From NCBI GenBank assembly GCA_016787065.1, contig JAEUVD010000052.1, forward strand, positions 62,001 through 126,000: DNA of 64,000 nt. Direction: 5' to 3'. The position numbers were made by a program, and so were the translations under genes. The notes under the pieces were generated by a model. The model searched no databases. It was not told the origin of the DNA and saw nothing but the letters and a program-made list of their open reading frames with translations. Positions 1 through 8,715 of this stretch are shown piece by piece; the stretch's first letter is position 1, and every line of letters begins with the position of its first letter. This stretch comes from Chitinophagaceae bacterium (GTDB taxonomy: Bacteria; Bacteroidota; Bacteroidia; Chitinophagales; Chitinophagaceae).

Positions 1-59
1 CTCGTACATCGATTGCATTTATGGAAATTGGTAAAGAGCAAATTGTATTAATCTCCTAA
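1..59 (+). CDS. 3' end of an unidentified gene
   Basis: An open frame enters from the left edge and stops with TAA at 57-59, leaving 18 residues that end in KEQIVLIS. This tail is too short to assign to a family. It ends 16 nt before the LptF/G-type permease on the same strand, so the two are probably co-transcribed. In other Bacteroidota tgt or a lolA-like gene often precedes this permease, but nothing in these residues confirms either. Confidence 0.45.
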   Translation, partial: RTSIAFMEIGKEQIVLIS

Positions 60-75
60 CGTACCGATAGCGCTT

Positions 76-1527
76 GTGCTCAAAGTTTTCGATAAATTTC
101 TAATCCGTTCCTTCATACCTCCCTTTATTGGAGCCTTCTTAGTTACGTGGTTCATATTTATCATGCAGTTTATGTGGTTATGGATCGATGAGTTCATCGG
201 TAAAGGATTGGAAGTACTCGTTATCATGCAATTTATCGGATTACTTTCTTTAACCTTGGTACCCATTGCCCTTCCCTTAGGTATTCTCTTTTCAGCAATC
301 ATGACGTACGGCAAACTTGGAGAAACAACGGAACTTGTTGCCATAAAATCTGCCGGTATTTCGGTTGCCAAATTCACGCGCCCTCTTTTTTGGTTTGTAT
401 TACTCTTAACCATTGGCTCCTTTCTATTCAATAACCATGTAATTCCGGCAGCACAGTTAAAATTTACGCGTTTATTAAATGACATCAGTGAGAAGAAACC
501 GGTAGTGGTTATTAAACCCGGAAAATTCTATAAAGACATTCCGAACTATACAATTTATATTTCCTCTAAAGAATCGGATAATAAAACGGTTCATGATATC
601 AAAATTTACGACCATACCGATGCTAAAGGAAATAACAAATTAACCATGGCGAAAACCGGCAAGATGTATGTATCGGATGATAAACGTTATTTGATTTTTG
701 AATTACAGGATGGTTGGCGATACGAAACCAGAGAACCAAGTAATAAAAATGATTTTGAACAAATACGTTTGGGTTTTAAATACTGGAAAAAAGTATTCGA
801 CCTTAGTTCATTCAAAATGCCAAAAACCGATGAAAGCTATTACAAAAATCTTCGCGCCGTGATGTCGGCACAACAGATTTATAAGCAAATAGATACATCG
901 AAAATTAAATTGAATCGATTATACCTTTCGAATAAAGAATTATTTTACCCGAACATGTATGTTATGCGTCGTGATACGATGCGTATAAAAGACACTTTGT
1001 CGAAAACGATTTCGCGTAAAGATTCTATGTTCAGGCGAATACCATCAGAATTAAAATCGCGTGTTCTTACAAGTGCTGAAATAAATATGCGTTCCGTAAA
1101 AAGCATGCTGGAAATAGCCCGACAAAATGAGAAACTTCAGATCATGAACCTCACGGAATTTCGAGTAGAATTTAATAAACGTTTTAATTTGCCTTTAGCC
1201 TGTTTACTTCTTTTTGTAATCGGAGCTGCCCTCGGTTCTATTATCCGAAAAGGAGGCCTGGGCTTGCCTTTTATTGTAGCCGTTAGTTTTTTCATAGTCT
1301 ATTACTTCCTGAATGCGGTTGGAGAAAACATGGCGAAAGAACAAGTAGTACCGGTATTGATAGGCTTATGGACGCCTTCTTTTATGCTGGCCATTATCGG
1401 TGCATTCTTAATGTATCATGCCAATACCGATTCACGATTTATGAATTCTGGTTTTTTTAATCTCCGATCAAATAAAGCTATTGCCAAACTGCTCGATTAT
1501 TTACAACAAAAAGGAAAAGCGAATTGA
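76..1527 (+). CDS. LptF/LptG-family LPS export permease (YjgP/YjgQ)
   Basis: This is the inner-membrane permease of the Lpt machine, which extracts LPS from the inner membrane and hands it to LptC/LptA. Three N-terminal membrane helices (about residues 13-35, 48-75, 103-122) enclose the conserved cytoplasmic stretch GKLGETTELVAIKSAGIS. A periplasmic domain follows, and three C-terminal helices lie at about 373-450. Residues about 280-360 form a charged helical-looking insert of the kind seen in Bacteroidota members. The length of 483 aa exceeds E. coli LptF/G (about 360) because of that insert. The start is GTG. The stop overlaps the TTG start of the PAP2 gene, indicating translational coupling. 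Whether it plays the LptF or the LptG role cannot be decided from the sequence. Confidence 0.9.
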   Translation: MLKVFDKFLIRSFIPPFIGAFLVTWFIFIMQFMWLWIDEFIGKGLEVLVIMQFIGLLSLTLVPIALPLGILFSAIMTYGKLGETTELVAIKSAGISVAKFTRPLFWFVLLLTIGSFLFNNHVIPAAQLKFTRLLNDISEKKPVVVIKPGKFYKDIPNYTIYISSKESDNKTVHDIKIYDHTDAKGNNKLTMAKTGKMYVSDDKRYLIFELQDGWRYETREPSNKNDFEQIRLGFKYWKKVFDLSSFKMPKTDESYYKNLRAVMSAQQIYKQIDTSKIKLNRLYLSNKELFYPNMYVMRRDTMRIKDTLSKTISRKDSMFRRIPSELKSRVLTSAEINMRSVKSMLEIARQNEKLQIMNLTEFRVEFNKRFNLPLACLLLFVIGAALGSIIRKGGLGLPFIVAVSFFIVYYFLNAVGENMAKEQVVPVLIGLWTPSFMLAIIGAFLMYHANTDSRFMNSGFFNLRSNKAIAKLLDYLQQKGKAN

Positions 1528-2177
1528 AAAAAGAACTTCAACAATTAATCGTAACAAACCTTTGGTATTACATCCCGATAGCTCTATGGTTTGTGGTGGG
1601 CGGTATATTACTTTTAGTATTCTCTCGAGACGATTTATTTTTAACAATAAACAGTTATCATACTCCTGCATGGGATAAAGCCATGAGTGGATTCAGTGGT
1701 TTTGGACGAGGTGATATTATTCCTTTCATTTTAGTTCCGTTAGCGTTTCTGCCTGTTTGTAGAAATAAAACATATATCATTTCTTCGCTTGCCTTCGGAG
1801 CCCTCATACCAACCTTCATCTTCTTCGCTAAAGAGTTTTTCAATAAACCTCGACCCATTTTATATTACGAAGGAAAATACAAAGTACATAGTGTTTCGTG
1901 GTTATCCGATTTAACAAACAATAGTTTCCCCTCCGGACACACCTTAGCGGTGTTTGGGTTCTTTCTTTTACTTAGCATTATATTACCGGTAAAACAAAAA
2001 GCATGGTCGCTGTTCTTTTTTCTATGCGCGTTTTTGTGCGGCTACTCGCGTATGTATTTAGGACAACATTTCTTTCAAGATGTTTATGCCGGCAGCGTTT
2101 GTGGTATTATCTTCACCTCGCTCATTTATGCCGGCGTTCGGCATTGGGTTAACCAGCAAGCTAAGAAACATGAATAA
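1524..2177 (+). CDS. PAP2-family membrane phosphatase
   Basis: The 217 aa protein is a polytopic PAP2 acid phosphatase. All three catalytic signatures are present: K103 with R110-P111, PSGH at 136-139, and S175-R176 followed by H182 and D186. It has about five or six hydrophobic segments, and the active-site loops should face the periplasm. Known relatives remove phosphate from lipid A, undecaprenyl pyrophosphate or phosphatidylglycerol phosphate. Position between an LPS permease and kdsB makes a lipid A or undecaprenyl-PP role the best inference. The TTG start overlaps the upstream stop, and the gene's 3' end overlaps the kdsB start by 8 nt, so the three genes read as one operon. Confidence 0.87.
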   Translation: MKKELQQLIVTNLWYYIPIALWFVVGGILLLVFSRDDLFLTINSYHTPAWDKAMSGFSGFGRGDIIPFILVPLAFLPVCRNKTYIISSLAFGALIPTFIFFAKEFFNKPRPILYYEGKYKVHSVSWLSDLTNNSFPSGHTLAVFGFFLLLSIILPVKQKAWSLFFFLCAFLCGYSRMYLGQHFFQDVYAGSVCGIIFTSLIYAGVRHWVNQQAKKHE

Positions 2178-2898
2178 AGTTGTTGCCATCATTCCTGCTC
2201 GCTATGCCGCTAGTCGTTTACCAGGCAAGCTTTTAAAAGACCTTTGTGGTAAAACCGTATTGCGCCGCACGTATGAGTCCGTTGTGCAAAGCAATACCTG
2301 CAGCGATGTGATTATTGCTTGCGATCATGAAGATATTGAAGAAGAAGTTTTGAGTTTTGGTGGCAAAGTTTTTCGTAGTACCAAATTGCATGAATGCGGA
2401 AGTGATCGAATAGCAGAAGTTGCCGCTACATTGGAAGCCGATATAATTGTAAATGTTCAAGGTGATGAGCCCTTTATAGAGAAAGAAGCTTTAGAGAAGG
2501 TGATTCATTTATTTCATAATCCACAAGTAGATGTGGCATCTTTGATGATGCCGATACCTTCCTTTCAGGATTTGTACAACCCGAATTGCGTTAAAGTAGT
2601 TACTAACGAACAAGGCAAAGCGTTATATTTTAGTAGAGCCCCTATACCCTACCCAAGAGATTCCGGTCCTGAGGTACAAGCTTTTAAACATATTGGGGTG
2701 TACGCTTTTCGTAGACAAGCACTTCTGGATTTTTCCGCAACACCACCCTCAAAACTAGAATGTATTGAGAAATTAGAAAATCTCCGCATGATAGAAATGG
2801 GTATGCAAGTTTACTTAGATATTGTTGATCATATTGGTATTTCAATAGACACGGAAGAGGATTATGAAGAAGCCAAACGTATTTTAACTGTTAGATAA
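2170..2898 (+). CDS. kdsB: 3-deoxy-manno-octulosonate cytidylyltransferase (CMP-Kdo synthetase)
   Basis: KdsB couples Kdo to CTP, giving the CMP-Kdo used for the LPS inner core. The cytosolic 242 aa protein shows the nucleotide-binding motif IPARYAASRLPGK (8-20), GSDR (77-80) and the metal-binding VQGDEP (96-101), and its length is normal for the family. I chose the ATG at 2170 because the protein then opens with MNKVVAIIPAR, as in other KdsB proteins. An in-frame start 30 codons upstream would add an unrelated extension inside the PAP2 gene. The start overlaps the PAP2 stop, so translation is probably coupled. Confidence 0.96.
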   Translation: MNKVVAIIPARYAASRLPGKLLKDLCGKTVLRRTYESVVQSNTCSDVIIACDHEDIEEEVLSFGGKVFRSTKLHECGSDRIAEVAATLEADIIVNVQGDEPFIEKEALEKVIHLFHNPQVDVASLMMPIPSFQDLYNPNCVKVVTNEQGKALYFSRAPIPYPRDSGPEVQAFKHIGVYAFRRQALLDFSATPPSKLECIEKLENLRMIEMGMQVYLDIVDHIGISIDTEEDYEEAKRILTVR

Positions 2899-2975
2899 TT
2901 CAAGTTGAATTTGAATACTGTACTGCGTTATGTTGAGTTTAGAAATAACCATTCTTAGCAAATAACATTCTAGAT

Positions 2976-3458
2976 TTACTTGCTTTTAGTTCGAATAAAA
3001 ATCATGGCAATGGCGGTTGTAATTATTCCCATTATAAAAGCTCCAATTGCTCCCTGCGTGGCGTAATTTTTATAATTGAAATATACGGCTGCTTCCGCGT
3101 CGGTTTTATAGTACCCAAGTTCTACTGATCGTTTGATAATATTTGGAAAATATTCGGGTGAAATCTGATAGGAAGTTATCCATTGCGTTAGGGGTGTTAA
3201 TAAAGCAATAAAGAAAGACAAAATAATACCGGAGATTAGTCCTTGTTTATACGTTATAGTGCCTCCCAAACTTTTCTTCTTTTCTCTTAACGCAAGAACC
3301 ATTACGATAATAGCTGGTATGGCAAACAGATTCGTAAGATACATGTGGTAATCGATATACTTTCCGTGGAGGCCGGCTAGTTTTTCTAACACCATCCATA
3401 ACATTCCCATAAGCGAGAATATGAATGCCCATTTCATTTCTATTTTAATATGGTTCAT
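2976..3458 (-). CDS. DUF4199 family membrane protein
   Basis: The 160 aa protein matches the DUF4199 pattern common in Bacteroidota: four hydrophobic segments, a YKQGLISG stretch after helix 2, and a loop with NYATQGAIGAF before helix 4. The function of the family is unknown. A longer in-frame reading reaches 3569, but I prefer the ATG at 3458. It gives an N-terminus that runs straight into the first helix, and a TATATTTG promoter box lies just upstream at 3475-3482 and would fall inside the longer version. The gene is monocistronic and convergent with kdsB. Confidence 0.8.
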   Translation of the reverse strand: MNHIKIEMKWAFIFSLMGMLWMVLEKLAGLHGKYIDYHMYLTNLFAIPAIIVMVLALREKKKSLGGTITYKQGLISGIILSFFIALLTPLTQWITSYQISPEYFPNIIKRSVELGYYKTDAEAAVYFNYKNYATQGAIGAFIMGIITTAIAMIFIRTKSK

Positions 3459-3474
3459 TGTATTATTTTGAAAA

Positions 3475-3482
3475 CAAATATA
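3475..3482 (-). promoter_or_regulatory. Bacteroidota -7 box (TATATTTG) for the DUF4199 gene
   Basis: On the minus strand TATATTTG matches the TAnnTTTG consensus exactly and sits 16 nt upstream of the ATG at 3458. No clear TTG -33 element is found at the usual 17-23 nt spacing, so support is only partial. Confidence 0.4.
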
Positions 3483-3648
3483 AACGAAATTCATGTTGAT
3501 ATTACGGTTCGGCTTACATCCAATTTTACTATTAATGTGCAATTGCGTATTAAGAAGTTTCAAGAACAATTAGATTTTACAAACCCAACACAATTATGTT
3601 GTTGCTATACCCAATATACTAAAGTGCTGCAATAAAAACACGTTAGTT

Positions 3649-4131
3649 TTAATCCTTTTTACGATTCATTAAAAAAGTAATTCGCTTTTCCTTTCCTTGA
3701 ACTGGACCAACAATTTCGGCAATTATCTGATCGGCATGACTTCTTCGATAGGATATTCTCTGAGGAAAATCATGTTGTAGGTTTTTGAATTGAACACTCG
3801 AATCCGTGATTACTTCGAGTTCAAATGGAATAGGCATTTCCTTATTTTGATTTTTAACAGTAGGAATATAGCATAATCCTTTCGTTGTTTGTAGAAGTTG
3901 AATATGCTCAAGAATAATTGTATCAGTATTTTTTATCTTATAGCTTTTCCCTTCAAACACCGAATCATTTAACTGCACCCAATGCTCATATATTGCCTCT
4001 CCGTTGCCATGGTTTACCCATGTTCCCAAGAACCATGTAAGTTGATTAAGATTATCCTCCTTACCAACAAAGGAAAACGATTGTAGTATGAAAAATAACG
4101 ATGACAGTATAATAATACAAAAACGATTCAT
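3649..4131 (-). CDS. DUF6265 family exported protein
   Basis: After a signal peptide of about 20 residues, the protein (160 aa from the ATG at 4131) carries the DUF6265 pattern: WFLGTWVNHG near the start of the domain, then FEGKSYKI, ILEHIQLLQ, CYIPTVKNQN and NLQHDFPQRI. The family is predicted to be a small periplasmic or secreted beta-rich domain and has no known function. An upstream in-frame ATG at 4164 would only add hydrophobic residues before the charged start of the signal peptide. There is no operon partner. The neighbours are the DUF4199 gene and a small membrane ORF on the same strand, both separated by gaps. Confidence 0.75.
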   Translation of the reverse strand: MNRFCIIILSSLFFILQSFSFVGKEDNLNQLTWFLGTWVNHGNGEAIYEHWVQLNDSVFEGKSYKIKNTDTIILEHIQLLQTTKGLCYIPTVKNQNKEMPIPFELEVITDSSVQFKNLQHDFPQRISYRRSHADQIIAEIVGPVQGKEKRITFLMNRKKD

Positions 4132-4214
4132 AGTTAAACAATAAACGCACAAGGTAAGCAGCATAATTGAAGATGCTATGGGTGCAATTTACTTTTTCAA
4201 ATTAAGGCATCACT

Positions 4215-4388
4215 TTACGATGAAATACGCTTACTGCGTAGATAAATTACCAAAACTATCAGGTTAAGTATCAGGGTAACAATATTTACCCAACGAGCAA
4301 ACGGCGGGGCACCGGCGGGCCATAGTTGTCCGAGTAACACAACCAGATTTAATAAAATCAGTACTGCAGGAAATAATCGATGTAACAT
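4215..4388 (-). CDS. Small two-helix membrane protein (57 aa)
   Basis: A short frame runs from ATG (4388) to TAA (4215) and encodes 57 residues with two hydrophobic stretches (about 6-22 and 34-50). They are separated by a loop containing QLWPAGAPPFARW, and the tail is basic (RSKRISS). This hairpin design with a positively charged end is typical of real small membrane proteins, and the rich codon content argues against chance. I do not recognise a family. It lies in an otherwise poorly coding stretch between the DUF6265 gene and the recombinase. Confidence 0.55.
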   Translation of the reverse strand: MLHRLFPAVLILLNLVVLLGQLWPAGAPPFARWVNIVTLILNLIVLVIYLRSKRISS

Positions 4389-4670
4389 AGATAACCACTA
4401 AGAATGCAAAAGTAATCTTTTGATTAAAATAAAGATGTGTTTATGGGTGTGGGCTACAACGATGGCGAACTCTATTTTGATCCTGTAACAGAAAAGGAAT
4501 AAGTTGACATGTTACCACTTATTATTTTCTAACATCACACGGATTCAAGTAGCTTGTTTTCATCCCAAGAAAATCCTCTTAAAAAAAATTCAAGAATCCT
4601 TGAACATGGCAACACAGAATTGCTATGCTGATGACTTGATTTTAATTGTATTGTTGAACAAAAATGTAAT

Positions 4671-5600
4671 ATGATAAAATCAAAATTTAAATTGTGTGAA
4701 AAGGCTTTGTTTTATTTACAAAAAATGGATCGGATCATGACAATCGGACATTATTCTCCTAAAACTATTCGCCTCTACCTGAGTGAGGTTCGATTTATTT
4801 ACGAATATTATTCTGCTATCGATCCTGATGACATCAATCAGGAGCTCATTGAACATTACATGTACGATTTAATTCGAAACAACAACGCTACGTATGCAAA
4901 ATGTAAAAGCGTAGCTCACGGCCTTGGATTTCTCTACAAAAATGTACTTCAAAAACCGTATGTGCTTCCATCCAAATTATACCCGAAACGACATTTTAAA
5001 CTTCCTAATGTTATGAGTGAGGAGCAAATTTTACATTTAATCAATTCTTGTGGCACTATAAAACAACGAGCTCTCGTTGAACTTTTTTATAGCAGCGGTA
5101 TTCGAGTATCTGAATGTTCTCATCTAAAATTACAGGACATCGATATAAACAATATGCGCATTAAAATTAATCAAGGTAAAGGACGTAAAGATCGTTTCAC
5201 TTTACTATCTTATAATTGTTTGGACACCTTACGTACCTACTACACAAAGTACCAACCTAAGGAGTATTTATTTGAAGGTTACCGCCCTGGTAAACCAATG
5301 AACCCTAGAAGTATTCAGCTTGCTGTGAATCAATGTTATCATATCGCCAATTTAAAGTATTTGAATTTCAATATCACTACCATGCGCCACACATTTGCCA
5401 CACACCTACTCGATAATGGTACTAATATTTTTACCATTAAAGAACTGTTAGGGCATAGCAAAATTGATACTACGATAGTGTACCTCCATTTACAATTTAA
5501 GAAACGATCAGCTATGGTTAGTCCGTTAGATGCCTTACTTCAAAAAGTGAATTTAAAAAGTACCCATCCACATAAATACTTCTTACCTGAAACGCTTTAG
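4671..5600 (+). CDS. Tyrosine recombinase (XerC/D-like integrase), solitary
   Basis: The 309 aa protein has an N-terminal SAM-like core-binding domain (about 25-100) and a C-terminal catalytic domain. Catalytic residues visible are R145 (SSGIRVSE), K170 (GKGRKDR), R239 (MRHTFATH), H262 (LLGHS) and nucleophile Y271. The histidine usually found three residues before the second arginine is Thr236, an unusual replacement. Size and domain order fit Xer-type or small element integrases. No excisionase, transposase or cargo gene lies next to it, so it may be a solitary or remnant mobile-element enzyme, or a host recombinase acting on a local site. The stem-loop 14 nt after the stop is a candidate terminator or recombination site. 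Confidence 0.88.
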   Translation: MIKSKFKLCEKALFYLQKMDRIMTIGHYSPKTIRLYLSEVRFIYEYYSAIDPDDINQELIEHYMYDLIRNNNATYAKCKSVAHGLGFLYKNVLQKPYVLPSKLYPKRHFKLPNVMSEEQILHLINSCGTIKQRALVELFYSSGIRVSECSHLKLQDIDINNMRIKINQGKGRKDRFTLLSYNCLDTLRTYYTKYQPKEYLFEGYRPGKPMNPRSIQLAVNQCYHIANLKYLNFNITTMRHTFATHLLDNGTNIFTIKELLGHSKIDTTIVYLHLQFKKRSAMVSPLDALLQKVNLKSTHPHKYFLPETL

Positions 5601-5613
5601 GTTCCTTCAATCG

Positions 5614-5664
5614 AAAATACACTCGATAAAAGTTTGAATAGCATTTCCGTATTGAGTGTATTTT
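5614..5664. repeat. 11-bp inverted repeat / stem-loop after the recombinase
   Basis: The arms AAAATACACTC (5614-5624) and GAGTGTATTTT (5654-5664) are perfectly complementary around a 29-nt loop, and the right arm runs on into more T residues. It could be a Rho-independent terminator, though the long loop is unusual. It could also be a folded recombination site for the adjacent integrase. A second near-palindrome, TGTGCT-T-AGCACA, follows at 5688-5700. Confidence 0.6.
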
Positions 5665-5770
5665 TTCTTTACATTAATTTCGAGCGCTGTGCTTAGCACA
5701 CCAGAAAATTAGGAATTGATGGTAGTCATATTTTCTACCATTAGCATTCTTCCCTATAAATTAATGAACG

Positions 5771-6361
5771 TTATTTCGTTTGCGCAAAATTCATGTATTC
5801 GATATTCTCAATAACGAAATCAGATGTTGAGGGATTCTTTCTATATTTAATGGTGTAATCATACTGATGATTAAATCCATGCTTAAAAACAACAAAAACA
5901 AACTCGGCATGTTCCTTCTCTATGAAACCAAATAAATTAATATAAACGCGTTCTTTTCTTTCCTTTTGTAATTTCTCACCGAGCTCTGGCGATATTAATC
6001 TAAGTACTGTATGTTCCAATTCATTCGGCAAAATTATATCCGGGAAATCATCTGGTTGCCCGTGAACATGTTTCCCAAAATACAGCGTATCAAAAATAGT
6101 AGCATGTTGTTTATATGCAGTCTTAATAAAATCACGAATTGCTTGAATATAGATTCCTTGAAGTTCACTAGAGTTCGTTGATAAAGCTGATGTCGGTATC
6201 GAATCCCGTTCTTTCGCGAAAGTTTCCGAAGGTGACTTAGACTTTCTAGTTGAAACAGCATCTTCTTTAAAATGAATACAAGAACCAAGGCATATCAAAC
6301 ATAACCCGATTATTAAGGGTATCATTAACCACGCTTTACCTGTTGCTTTCCTTACATACAT
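5771..6361 (-). CDS. Putative lipoprotein of unknown function
   Basis: The 196 aa protein starts with a basic n-region (MYVRKATGK), a hydrophobic core and a lipobox-like LGSC around residues 25-28, so it is probably anchored to a membrane by lipid. A Ser/Thr-rich linker (about 35-65) leads into a globular part with charged helices and a beta-rich end (FVFVVFKHGF, DYTIKYRKN). I do not recognise the family. It lies 27 nt downstream of the DUF423 gene on the same strand and may be its last operon partner. Confidence 0.6.
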   Translation of the reverse strand: MYVRKATGKAWLMIPLIIGLCLICLGSCIHFKEDAVSTRKSKSPSETFAKERDSIPTSALSTNSSELQGIYIQAIRDFIKTAYKQHATIFDTLYFGKHVHGQPDDFPDIILPNELEHTVLRLISPELGEKLQKERKERVYINLFGFIEKEHAEFVFVVFKHGFNHQYDYTIKYRKNPSTSDFVIENIEYMNFAQTK

Positions 6362-6388
6362 CTTCCGATTATTAAAAACGTGATGTTT

Positions 6389-6778
6389 CTAGGATTTTAG
6401 TTTTATCATATTCAAAGTCCAAAGTAACCATCCTACTATCATCAACACACCACCAATCGGTGTTATAATGCCTAAGCCTCTCAACCCAACATCACCATTC
6501 GCTTTAAGAAAGCAAAGCACATAAATCGAACCCGAGAAAAAGATAACCCCGAGCAACATCAACCAAAAGGCTAAGTTCAACGACTGGTCAAAATAGCGTG
6601 CATACAAACCGAGAGCTATTAAAGCAAAAGCATGATAGAATTGATAGCGAACACCGGTTTCAAAACTATTTAGTAGTTCGGGTGTGAATATTGTTTTCAA
6701 ATAATGTGCCCCAAATGCTCCTAGAATAATTCCGGTACTTCCTAGCACACCTCCGGCAATAAGCGAATATTTATACAT
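6389..6778 (-). CDS. DUF423 family membrane protein
   Basis: The 129 aa protein has four membrane helices and the DUF423 pattern: a Gly-rich first helix ending in GAFGAHYLK, the loop FETGVRYQFYHAFALI, and FSGSIYVLCF leading to TPIGGVLMIVGW. Its length is normal for the family (about 120-130 aa). The molecular function of DUF423/YwdK proteins is unknown. The start overlaps the aroK 3' end by 8 nt, so it is translationally coupled to shikimate kinase. Confidence 0.9.
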   Translation of the reverse strand: MYKYSLIAGGVLGSTGIILGAFGAHYLKTIFTPELLNSFETGVRYQFYHAFALIALGLYARYFDQSLNLAFWLMLLGVIFFSGSIYVLCFLKANGDVGLRGLGIITPIGGVLMIVGWLLWTLNMIKLKS

Positions 6779-7280
6779 GATTTAAAATGAATGACACAAA
6801 AGTAGTTGCTTCCATAGAACTTGGACGAAATAAAAAATGATAATTTGAGTAACATGGTTTTCGTTCATCCATTAATTGAATCACACGTTCTCGAAGTTGC
6901 TGTTTATTCAACGTAGCTAACAACGGACGATGCGCGTGTTGTAATTCCAATCGTTGTAAAATAATTTCCGTTTCTTCTTGAATTAAAATGAGATATCCGT
7001 GTTGCATCATACTAGCCTTATTCTGAAGGCTGCACGGTGTGCCACCTCCACAGGCTATCACATGAGGTGTATTTAAAGAAGCCACTTTTCCCAAAACTTC
7101 CGTTTCCAATTTCCGAAAAGCTAGCTCTCCAAATCGATCAAAATACTCAGGTATTGTAATTCCGGATGTTGTTTCACAAGCTTCATCTAAATCTATAAAA
7201 GGTAGCGAACATTGCTCTGCTACGCGCCTACCCCAATAAGTCTTGCCGCTGGCCATGAAGCCTGTTATAAAAAAATGCAT
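6771..7280 (-). CDS. aroK: Shikimate kinase
   Basis: AroK phosphorylates shikimate with ATP in the chorismate pathway, in the cytosol. The 169 aa protein shows Walker A GFMASGKT (7-14), the Mg and shikimate aspartates D30 and D32, R56 (FRKLE), the GGG shikimate loop (78-80), lid R118 (HRPLL) and R140 (ERKPCY). Another gene of the same pathway, aroB, lies 56 kb away at the right edge. The gene is divergent from the RsmF-like gene, with a 46-nt shared upstream region. Confidence 0.95.
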   Translation of the reverse strand: MHFFITGFMASGKTYWGRRVAEQCSLPFIDLDEACETTSGITIPEYFDRFGELAFRKLETEVLGKVASLNTPHVIACGGGTPCSLQNKASMMQHGYLILIQEETEIILQRLELQHAHRPLLATLNKQQLRERVIQLMDERKPCYSNYHFLFRPSSMEATTFVSFILNHV

Positions 7281-7326
7281 CTTTGCTTTTCCAAAACAAA
7301 GTAATTCAATTTAAAACAGAAAAACC

Positions 7327-8679
7327 TTGACCGTTCCGGAATTTATTTTACAAAGCATTCCCGATAGCTTCCAAGAGGAGTTTGCTGCATTGCAAGAAGC
7401 GCATATAAACGAAGCGGTTGTTTCGGTGAGAATGAATCCGGCTAAAGCAGAAACACCTTCTTTTCAGGGTGATTCAATTCCCTGGTGCGCGCATGGCTAC
7501 TACCTTCAAGAAAGGCCTCTATTTACTGCCGACCCTTTATTTCATGCCGGTGTTTATTACGTTCAGGAAGCTTCATCGATGTTTTTAGCCGAAGCATTAA
7601 AGCAATGGCTGCCACAACAACCCGGTATGCGCGTTTTGGATTTGTGCGCCTCCCCCGGAGGCAAATCTACCCTAACGGTAGCTCAGCTTCCTGAAGATGC
7701 CTTGCTACTATCGAATGAAGTAATTGGTACACGCGTGAACACCTTAGTTGAAAATGCAGTCAAATGGGGATTCGATAATCAATGGATTTCAAACAATGAT
7801 GCGCGCGATTTTGCTAAACTCGAAAATTTCTTTGATGTGGTTTTGGTAGATGCCCCTTGTTCGGGTTCCGGACTTTTTCGAAAAATGCCTGATTATACCA
7901 AAGAGATTAAGGCCGAAGACATAAGTTTTTGTGCTGCACGACAAGAGCGTATTCTGGCTGATGTTCTGCCTTGTCTTAAAAAAAATGGTTTACTTATTTA
8001 TATGACTTGTTCCTTTAGTGAACAAGAAAATGAAGGTCTTCTGGATACATTATGTGAAACGCAAGAATTGGAAACAATTAGTCTTACCATACCAGAGGCT
8101 TGGGGCATAGCACAAACAAGAAGTGCCCAACATGCTGCTTACGGTTATAGATTCTTTCCTCATCGGCTACGTGGTGAAGGCTTCTTTCTGGCTGGATTTC
8201 GTAAAACAAATGGTGAAGAGCGTCTCGAATTATCGTCAAAATCAAACCATCGAAATACGGCGTCGCAATTTCAATCTTGGGTTCAAACCAATAATAAACT
8301 GGTACTTTCGATGAAGGATATGTATTTCCTCATTCACGAAGGGCACGCTCCTTTGTTAGAATACCTTCAGAAGAAACTGAAACTTGTGAAGAAAGGAGTT
8401 TTGCTTGGTAAAATTGCCGGTAAAGACTTTATACCTGATCATGAATTAGCCATGTATAGTGGCCGTGCAAAGGGAGTTCCTCGTGTAGACTTAAATCGAC
8501 AGGAAGCCATTCTTTATTTGAAAAAAGAAACTTTACCCCCGCTTACCGAAACAGTGCAATTAGGATGGCTTCTGGTATGTTTTCAGGGATACCCGCTGGG
8601 ATGGATTAAAAATCTTGGAAAACGCGTGAATAACTACTACCCCTCTGCGTATAGAATAATGAGCAAAAACATTGTGTAA
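7327..8679 (+). CDS. rsmF: 16S rRNA m5C methyltransferase, RsmB/RsmF (NOL1/NOP2) family
   Basis: It methylates a cytosine C5 in rRNA using SAM. SAM motif I is VLDLCASPGGKS (103-114). The two family cysteines are C178 in DAPCSGSG (general catalysis and product release) and C228 in MTCSF (nucleophile). The C-terminal region (about 300-450) resembles the RsmF RNA-binding PUA-like tail, ending in LGWLLVCFQGYPLGWIKNLG, and the 450 aa length fits RsmF/YebU-type proteins. The start is TTG, and no ATG lies nearby. The symbol is assigned by overall architecture. The exact target base is not shown by the sequence. Confidence 0.85.
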   Translation: MTVPEFILQSIPDSFQEEFAALQEAHINEAVVSVRMNPAKAETPSFQGDSIPWCAHGYYLQERPLFTADPLFHAGVYYVQEASSMFLAEALKQWLPQQPGMRVLDLCASPGGKSTLTVAQLPEDALLLSNEVIGTRVNTLVENAVKWGFDNQWISNNDARDFAKLENFFDVVLVDAPCSGSGLFRKMPDYTKEIKAEDISFCAARQERILADVLPCLKKNGLLIYMTCSFSEQENEGLLDTLCETQELETISLTIPEAWGIAQTRSAQHAAYGYRFFPHRLRGEGFFLAGFRKTNGEERLELSSKSNHRNTASQFQSWVQTNNKLVLSMKDMYFLIHEGHAPLLEYLQKKLKLVKKGVLLGKIAGKDFIPDHELAMYSGRAKGVPRVDLNRQEAILYLKKETLPPLTETVQLGWLLVCFQGYPLGWIKNLGKRVNNYYPSAYRIMSKNIV

Positions 8680-8715
8680 TTCCTTCAAATTTTCGAGTTT
8701 TGCGTTTCTCTAAAT

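Noticed and set aside
4443..4502. Short frame of 19 residues (MGVGYNDGELYFDPVTEKE) before the recombinase
   Set aside because: It reads like a protein tail but has an upstream stop, no start context and no recognisable family. At most it is a gene remnant, so it is not reported as a gene.
5614..5664. CRISPR-like or integron attC array next to the recombinase
   Set aside because: Only one inverted repeat exists, with no repeated units or cassette genes, so neither an array nor an integron is supported.
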